This document shows, piece after piece, positions 1 to 3,957 of a stretch of 6,665 bases of DNA; position 1 is the stretch's first letter, and every line of letters begins with the position of its first letter. The notes beneath the pieces are model-generated. The model was not told the origin of the DNA. It saw only the letters and a program-made list of their open reading frames with translations, and ran no database searches. The stretch covers positions 1-6,665 of the forward strand of contig JAKQTP010000048.1 of the NCBI GenBank assembly GCA_029563035.1. The letters run 5' to 3'. Origin of the DNA: an archaeon. GTDB lineage: Archaea; Iainarchaeota; Iainarchaeia; CSSED10-239. The translations under genes and the position numbers were made by a program.

Positions 1-76
1 TTCTTATAAAATAATTTTAAAACAGTTTAAAAAAAAGAGTACTTTATTTTAAAGAGAACTTTTGAGGTGAGGGTTA

Positions 77-1030
77 ATGGTAGAAAAAGATTTAGAAAAT
101 TTAATAATTAATTTTTGTGTTCAAAATTTTAACAATATAAAAATAACTGGAAACTCTTTGTACTGCAATTCACCTTTTACAAATGATGAAAAGCAAAAAT
201 TTGTAATAAATTTAAAAGAAGGATATTGGAAGTGTTTTAAAACAAATTATTCTGGAAAAAATATTTTTTCTTTAATAGAACATTTGAAGGCAGAAAATGT
301 TCCTGTAAATTTTGAATTTTTTAATTTATTTGAAGAAAATAAAATAAAAAAACAAGAAAAACAAAATGTTGCTCAAAAAATATTAGATAATTCTCAACTC
401 ATTGATATTTTTGAAAATGTTAATGAAAAAAATCTTTTTGTTTTGCGAGATTACCTTGCAAAGCGACATATAAGTTATAATAAAATAAAACTTTATAAAT
501 TAAGTTATATTATAAATCGTCAAAAAAGTTTCCTTTATATTCCTTTTTTCAATTTAGAAAATAAATTGGTTGGATTTCAACTTCATAATTTTTTAAAATA
601 TTCAGACGAAAGTAAATACCAAACATTTTTTTTAGAAAATAATGGTGCAAGTTTTATGTTTGGATTTAATAATATAAAAGCAAAAGAAGATTTATATATA
701 ACAGAAGGTGTTTTTGATGCAATGCAAGTAAGGGGTGTTGCAAAATTAGGAGCTAATATAACAACTTCTCAAATAAATTTTTTGCAATCTACAGGAATTT
801 TAAATAAATTTCAAAAAGTTGTTTTACTACAAGATAATGATGAAGTAGGGAAAAAAAGTTTAAAGAAAGACTATGAAAAATTAATTAATGCTTTTCCTTC
901 TTTAAGTGGAAAAATATATTTTTATTGGTGGGATAATCATTTTAAAGATATAAACGAACAAGGTTTTGTTGATGAAAATAAGATTGTTGTTTTTGATAAT
1001 ATAAATTATTTTACATTTTTAAAACAATAA
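77..1030 (+). CDS. DnaG-type primase-like protein (degenerate CHC2 zinc finger plus Toprim domain)
   Basis: A 317-residue protein with the layout of a short phage- or plasmid-type primase. Residues about 29-66 follow the CHC2 zinc-ribbon pattern (YCNSPF, a beta strand, WKCF, then SGKNIFSLI). Only C30 and C53 remain of the usual C/H/C/C ligands; the His position is P33 and the last Cys position is T56, so zinc binding is doubtful. Residues about 205-270 form a Toprim domain: YITEG with E210-G211, then LLQDND with D253 and D255, the acidic residues that bind Mg2+ in DnaG and topoisomerases. KDINE (290-294) matches the third acidic motif of phage-type Toprim primases. No helicase domain is present. 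The ATG at 77 is preceded by a strong GAGGTGAGG ribosome binding site. By family it would make RNA primers or another nucleotidyl product for element replication. Toprim call is firm; primase activity is inferred. Confidence 0.8.
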   Translation: MVEKDLENLIINFCVQNFNNIKITGNSLYCNSPFTNDEKQKFVINLKEGYWKCFKTNYSGKNIFSLIEHLKAENVPVNFEFFNLFEENKIKKQEKQNVAQKILDNSQLIDIFENVNEKNLFVLRDYLAKRHISYNKIKLYKLSYIINRQKSFLYIPFFNLENKLVGFQLHNFLKYSDESKYQTFFLENNGASFMFGFNNIKAKEDLYITEGVFDAMQVRGVAKLGANITTSQINFLQSTGILNKFQKVVLLQDNDEVGKKSLKKDYEKLINAFPSLSGKIYFYWWDNHFKDINEQGFVDENKIVVFDNINYFTFLKQ

Positions 1031-1058
1031 AATAATATAATAAAAAAAAGGAAAAAAA

Positions 1059-1238
1059 ATGAATAATTTATTAGAATTTTTTTTATGTTTTATAACTGGG
1101 GCAATTATATTTTTTTTTATTCCAAAATTTTTTGATAAAAAAAATATAAGTAAAACAGAAAAAAAAATAGAAGAACTGATAAAAGAGAATGAAGAATTAT
1201 TAAAAAAAATAAAGAAGGAGAAGAAAAATGAAAATTAA
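1059..1238 (+). CDS. Small single-pass membrane protein with coiled-coil tail
   Basis: A 59-codon frame, unlikely to be picked up by length cut-offs, starts at ATG 1059 seven bases after AAAGG. Residues about 4-25 form one hydrophobic span (LLEFFLCFITGAIIFFFIP). Residues about 27-59 are almost entirely Lys, Glu, Ile, Leu and Asn in a heptad-like pattern (KIEELIKENEELLKKI), which predicts a charged coiled coil, probably on the cytoplasmic side. Its last 11 bases overlap the start of the next gene, and that gene's ribosome binding site (AAGGAG, 1215-1220) lies inside it, which implies translational coupling. The layout resembles small phage or plasmid membrane-anchor proteins, but no family is recognised. 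The hydrophobic-then-coiled-coil pattern, the ribosome binding site and the overlap support a real gene; the function is unknown. Confidence 0.65.
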   Translation: MNNLLEFFLCFITGAIIFFFIPKFFDKKNISKTEKKIEELIKENEELLKKIKKEKKNEN

Positions 1239-1611
1239 AAAACTTTTGAACATTTTGAAGGATTTTCAAGATTTTTTAGAGGAAGTTGATAGTGAAAGTG
1301 ATTTTTTTAACACTTTTGTTGACTTTGTAGATAACTTTGAAGAATATATTGATGAAACAGAACTAACTGATGAAGAATTTGATGTCTTTGAAGACGAAGA
1401 ACTTGAAGACGAAGAAGATTTTGAAGATGAAACAGAAGATTTTGCAGATGAAGAAACTACTGAAGAAGATTTTGATGAAGTAGAAGATGAAGAAGATTTT
1501 GACGAAGTAGAAGATGAAGGTGGTTTTGAAGAAGTAGAAGACGAAGAAATAACTGATGAAACTTCCGCAGATGAAGAAGAATCGCCTTTTGAAATTTCTA
1601 ATGAAGATTAA
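1228..1611 (+). CDS. Extremely acidic repeat protein, function unknown
   Basis: A 127-residue protein. Residues 1-17 are mixed and Lys-rich (MKIKKLLNILKDFQDF). The rest is dominated by Glu and Asp, with Phe, Val and Thr spaced through it, so the protein must be very acidic and probably largely disordered. Residues 80-106 are three tandem 9-mers, EDFDEVEDE, EDFDEVEDE and GGFEEVEDE, encoded by 27-bp DNA repeats at 1465-1491, 1492-1518 and 1519-1545. Weaker copies of the same D/E-F pattern occur from about residue 48. The start is set by AAGGAG seven bases before ATG 1228; it overlaps the membrane gene upstream by 11 bp. Such a tail could mimic DNA, bind cations, or bind a basic partner. These are possibilities only, since low-complexity acidic sequence gives no family assignment. 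Confidence 0.75.
   Translation: MKIKKLLNILKDFQDFLEEVDSESDFFNTFVDFVDNFEEYIDETELTDEEFDVFEDEELEDEEDFEDETEDFADEETTEEDFDEVEDEEDFDEVEDEGGFEEVEDEEITDETSADEEESPFEISNED
1465..1545 (+). repeat. Three 27-bp tandem repeats inside the acidic gene
   Basis: Three consecutive 27-bp units, each encoding nine residues of the form (E/G)(D/G)F(D/E)EVEDE. The first two units differ by a single synonymous GAT/GAC change; the third is more diverged, starting Gly-Gly. The near-identity of units 1 and 2 points to recent duplication by slippage or unequal recombination, so copy number may vary between strains. Confidence 0.85.
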
Positions 1612-1656
1612 ATTGTAAAATTTGTTTAAAAGATTTTTCAAAAAGGAAAAATATTT

Positions 1657-2268
1657 ATGGACAGAGAAGAAATTGTAAAAGAATTTAAAATTAAAAGAAC
1701 AAAAGCTTTTTATGAAAATTATCCATCAGATGCAACATTACATTATGATGCTATGTTGGATGAGCGAAAAGAGTTTATGGACTCTTTAATTAAAGATTTT
1801 CAACAAAAAACTTCTTTAAAATCAGTAGATACAAAAAAAATGTGGAAATTGTTAGATGAAGATAAACTCCAATCGCTTAACATAAGTGAAAATACAGCAA
1901 ATGAAGAAATAATAATCCCTCTAGATATAAAATACGAGTTTTTTAAATATAATGATTTAATTTTTTTAAGGCTTATGTTTGTTGATAACATAAACCCCTG
2001 GTCAGGAGAAGGAGATTATTGGTTTAAAATTGGTTGTAGTGTTGAAGAAGTTTTAGAAGAATTTTTAGATCCATTGTTAAGTTTTGAGCTTTGCTGTATA
2101 GCAACTTTTGAAGATGAAGGAGAAGTAAAAATATATACAGCAAATGATGGGTATGGAATTGAAGAAAAAATTATAAGTAGAGAATCTCCACAAGCAGAAT
2201 ATTTTATGAAGTATTTTGTTTTTGAAAAATACAATGCTTTTTATATTTTGTTTTTTGAAGAATTTTAA
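1657..2268 (+). CDS. Unknown protein, paralog 1 of a local family (WF / F-[KE]-D motifs)
   Basis: A 203-residue acidic protein with no signal peptide or membrane span; I do not recognise its family. It shares an ordered set of landmarks with the products at 2294-2881 and 3264-3938. These are an N-terminal helix with an ER..F...LI pattern (DERKEFMDSLI, residues 35-45); a strand beginning with Ile-Pro-Leu (87-89); an aromatic YWF at 121-123; a hydrophobic helix (VLEEFLDPLLSFEL, 132-145); and ATFEDEGEV at 149-157, matching IVFKDGGE in its sisters. Spacing between landmarks is close to constant, so the three are diverged copies of one fold. The C-terminal tail after the F-E-D motif is 53 residues against 46 in the sisters. 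ATG 1657 has an AAAGGA ribosome binding site about ten bases upstream. Probably co-transcribed with its neighbours. Function unknown. Confidence 0.85.
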   Translation: MDREEIVKEFKIKRTKAFYENYPSDATLHYDAMLDERKEFMDSLIKDFQQKTSLKSVDTKKMWKLLDEDKLQSLNISENTANEEIIIPLDIKYEFFKYNDLIFLRLMFVDNINPWSGEGDYWFKIGCSVEEVLEEFLDPLLSFELCCIATFEDEGEVKIYTANDGYGIEEKIISRESPQAEYFMKYFVFEKYNAFYILFFEEF

Positions 2269-2293
2269 TAAAAAAAAATAAGGAGAAAAAATT

Positions 2294-2881
2294 ATGTATA
2301 TAACAAGACAAAGAATTTTAGAAAAGTATCATATAAGAAGTTATGATTTTGAATATTATAATCCAATGAACGGATTTTACATTAATTCTGTGTCTACCAC
2401 TAATGAAAGATTTAAATTTTTGATAGCAATGGCTCAACAATGGGCTGTTGAGAAAAATATTAGAGAAGTGAATGAATATGAAATAAAAAATGCGAAGAAA
2501 GAAAACAGAATTAGTGATTATCCTTATGATGCTGGTAGTACATATGATGATAACGATATTTCGCCCTTAGAAGTTTCTTGGAAAATTTATAAAGATGAAG
2601 GTTCTCGTAATTTTTTTCTTTATGTTGGATTTTATCACGAAAGCAAGACAGAGTATTTATGGTTTGAATTTAATGATGTTACAGAACTTCGCTTTTTTGC
2701 ACAAGAACTTGGACAATTTGTAGTTAACGCAAATATTGTTTTTAAAGATGGCGGAGAGGTTATTTTTAGAATAGGCTTTTATTATGAAATAGAAGATATA
2801 GAAATTGAGGTTCACTCTAATGATGTAAAAAGATTTTTTAATATGTTAGATGAAGAAGATTTAGAAAGATTGATAGAGTAG
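2294..2881 (+). CDS. Unknown protein, paralog 2 of the local family
   Basis: A 195-residue acidic soluble protein with a good start (AGGAG about nine bases before ATG 2294), 25 bp after the previous stop. The landmarks shared with its paralogs are NERFKFLIAM (37-46), SPLEVSWKIY (90-99), LWFEF (122-126), the helix LRFFAQELGQFVV (132-144) and ANIVFKDGGEV (146-156). From FKDGG to the C-terminus is 46 residues, the same as in the copy at 3264-3938 and in the broken copy before it. It ends in an acidic helix (LDEEDLERLIE). Its stop codon abuts the G+C-rich hairpin block that starts at about 2882, so it is the last gene before the terminator. The all-soluble, acidic, tandemly duplicated character is like immunity-protein or accessory families, but nothing in the sequence fixes a role. 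Confidence 0.85.
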   Translation: MYITRQRILEKYHIRSYDFEYYNPMNGFYINSVSTTNERFKFLIAMAQQWAVEKNIREVNEYEIKNAKKENRISDYPYDAGSTYDDNDISPLEVSWKIYKDEGSRNFFLYVGFYHESKTEYLWFEFNDVTELRFFAQELGQFVVNANIVFKDGGEVIFRIGFYYEIEDIEIEVHSNDVKRFFNMLDEEDLERLIE

Positions 2882-3010
2882 AGTCAACAGCCAACTACCC
2901 TGAAGGGTAGTGGCTTGTAGGAAACTACGTGAACCTACCACCGAAATGGTGAGTTATTATTTGAAAAGTCGCCACGCACTCTCGTGACTTCAGTCATGAG
3001 TTAGTGGCGA
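2882..3010 (-). mobile_element. Hairpin-rich block resembling an IS200/IS605-type MITE or omega-RNA remnant
   Basis: About 128 bp, much richer in G+C than the DNA on either side, containing a series of hairpins and no reading frame. The hairpins are GCC-A-ACTACCC / GGGTAGT-GGC with loop TGAA (2890-2914); GTAG-GAAA-CTAC (2917-2928), which competes with a GTAGG/CCTAC pairing (2917-2921 with 2934-2938); CACC / GGTG (2939-2951); and a long two-part stem TCGCCAC / GTGGCGA (2969-2975 with 3004-3010) enclosing CTCGTGAC-TTCA-GTCATGAG (2981-3000). A GTCAAC edge beside a stem followed by CTTGTAG is, read on the minus strand, like the right end of IS200/IS605 tnpB elements, where the omega-RNA 3' part lies. 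The GACTTCAGTC hairpin is like the subterminal palindromes of that family. No TnpA or TnpB is present, so it would be non-autonomous. Recognition is from memory of such ends; boundaries are approximate. An unrelated structured RNA is the alternative. Confidence 0.55.
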
Positions 3011-3021
3011 TAATATAAAAT

Positions 3022-3054
3022 AAAAAAAAGCCGTAAAAAATACGGCTTTTTTTT
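3022..3054 (+). terminator. Strong bidirectional Rho-independent terminator
   Basis: A perfect 14-bp inverted repeat: eight A, then GCCGTA (3022-3035), loop AAAAA (3036-3040), then TACGGC and eight T (3041-3054). The G+C-containing core followed by a T-run fits intrinsic termination of the + strand operon ending at 2881. The mirror-image A-run means it could also stop minus-strand transcripts. It separates the primase-to-paralog-2 unit from the downstream genes. Confidence 0.9.
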
Positions 3055-3060
3055 ATTATT

Positions 3061-3249
3061 TTAAGTACTTTATATAAAAAGAAAAAAGAATTAAAAATTT
3101 GGTTTTATTTTAAAGATAAAGGTTTTATTGAGCAAGTTTATAATAAAAGCTTTTTTTTACAATATTCTCTGGAAAAAAAAACAAGCAAATTAACATATAA
3201 TTTTAATTTAAAAGTTTTTAAAGAAGAAATTAAACAATTAATTTTTTAA
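3061..3249 (+). pseudogene. Truncated copy (C-terminal tail only) of the local unknown family
   Basis: The frame ending at TAA 3247-3249 is open back to 3037 but has no ATG and no ribosome binding site. Its last 55 or so residues read like the family tail: KELKIWFYFKDKG (codons from 3085) aligns with FELYFSIVFKDGG of the product at 3264-3938 and with VVNANIVFKDGGE of the product at 2294-2881. From FKD to the stop it has exactly 46 residues, the same as both sisters, ending in a similar helix (VFKEEIKQLIF against EEDLERLIE and IKDLKFLLF). The N-terminal two thirds are missing; homology fades at about 3080, just after the terminator. Most likely a 5'-deleted fourth paralog. Chance similarity in A+T-rich coding is possible, but equal length plus the motif argue against it. 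Confidence 0.6.
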
Positions 3250-3263
3250 TAGGGGGAAAATGA

Positions 3264-3938
3264 ATGGATAAAAAGCAAAAACTTAAAAAATATTATAACA
3301 TTAAAAAAATTCATTTAATTATTTATAGTAAAGCAGAAAAAAAAACAAAGTTCTTTAAAACTATAAACTCAAACAAAGCAGAAAAAAAAATAAAGTTCTT
3401 TAAAACTATAAACTCAAACAAAAAAGAAAATCAATTTTTTAAAAAATTGATTAATTCTTATGCTAAAAAAGAAGGTTATGAAATAATTTCTGAAAGAAAA
3501 GCAAAGTTAATGTTAAAAAATAAAGTATTAAATTTATTTCAAATAGATGAACCATTTAAACTTTATAATAAACTTCCATTTCTGGAAAGAAAAAATAATT
3601 TTCCTTTTTTTATTTATCCATTAAATGTACAAGCGTTTTTTTATACAAAGAGCAAAGGAGAAAGTGAATTTTATTATGTTAAATTAGAAGTAAATAATGC
3701 AATGAATTTTTGGTTTAAAATTGATATAAAAAAGGGCAGATTTTTATATTATGTTTTATACGATTTAATGAAATTTGAATTATATTTTTCAATTGTTTTT
3801 AAAGATGGTGGCTGTGAAGAAATAGTTTTAGACGAAAACTGTTGTTTTAATTGTATGACAAACAAAAAACAAAGTGAAATGGCTTTAAATTTTGAAAAGA
3901 ATTATACAATAAAAGATTTAAAATTTTTATTATTTTAA
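3264..3938 (+). CDS. Unknown protein, paralog 3 of the local family, with duplicated basic N-terminus
   Basis: A 224-residue protein. Its N-terminal 110 residues are very Lys-rich, unlike its acidic sisters, and include a perfectly phased tandem duplication: residues 23-37 and 38-52 (KAEKK(T/I)KFFKTINSN), followed by a degenerate third copy (KKENQFFKKLINS, 53-65). The family landmarks follow: YPLNVQAFFY (118-127), FWFKI (149-153), a hydrophobic helix (LYYVLYDLMKFEL, 161-173) and FSIVFKDGG (175-183), with 46 residues from FKDGG to the end. Cys190s in the tail (NCCFNC, 192-197) are not shared. ATG 3264 follows AGGGGG; an ATG at 3260 in another frame stops after three codons. It is the first intact gene after the terminator and lies 19 bp before the methyltransferase, so they may be co-transcribed. 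Function unknown; the basic head could bind nucleic acid. Confidence 0.8.
   Translation: MDKKQKLKKYYNIKKIHLIIYSKAEKKTKFFKTINSNKAEKKIKFFKTINSNKKENQFFKKLINSYAKKEGYEIISERKAKLMLKNKVLNLFQIDEPFKLYNKLPFLERKNNFPFFIYPLNVQAFFYTKSKGESEFYYVKLEVNNAMNFWFKIDIKKGRFLYYVLYDLMKFELYFSIVFKDGGCEEIVLDENCCFNCMTNKKQSEMALNFEKNYTIKDLKFLLF
3330..3419 (+). repeat. 45-bp direct tandem duplication
   Basis: Two adjoining 45-bp copies, 3330-3374 and 3375-3419, differ at one base (C at 3346, T at 3391; Thr against Ile). The period is a multiple of three, so the frame is kept and 15 residues are added. A diverged third unit follows from 3420. The near identity indicates a recent duplication. Confidence 0.92.
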
Positions 3939-3957
3939 TTATTTAAGGGAGAAAAAT

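Noticed and set aside
38..47. AGTACTTTAT occurs here and again at 3064-3073, each upstream of a gene
   Set aside because: Ten A+T-rich bases shared at two sites is weak evidence; distances to the start codons differ (about 30 against 190 bases), so it is not called as an operator.
1465..1545. Possible CRISPR-like repeats
   Set aside because: The units adjoin with no spacers and keep the reading frame, so they are protein-coding repeats.
1059..1611. Toxin-antitoxin pair
   Set aside because: Size and overlap would suit it, but neither product shows a known toxin or antitoxin motif or DNA-binding fold.
1363..1641. Minus-strand open frame of 92 codons
   Set aside because: It is the complement of the GAA/GAT repeats in the acidic gene; it reads as Phe/Ile/Lys low complexity, with no ribosome binding site.
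2882..3010. Possible tRNA or tmRNA
   Set aside because: The stems do not form a cloverleaf, there is no T-loop consensus (GTTCRA) or acceptor stem joining the ends, and the hairpins fit transposon ends better.
3196..3201. TATAAT resembling a -10 box before the gene at 3264
   Set aside because: There is no -35-like hexamer at the right distance (A-run only). In such A+T-rich DNA this hexamer is expected by chance, and it lies in the decayed coding fragment.
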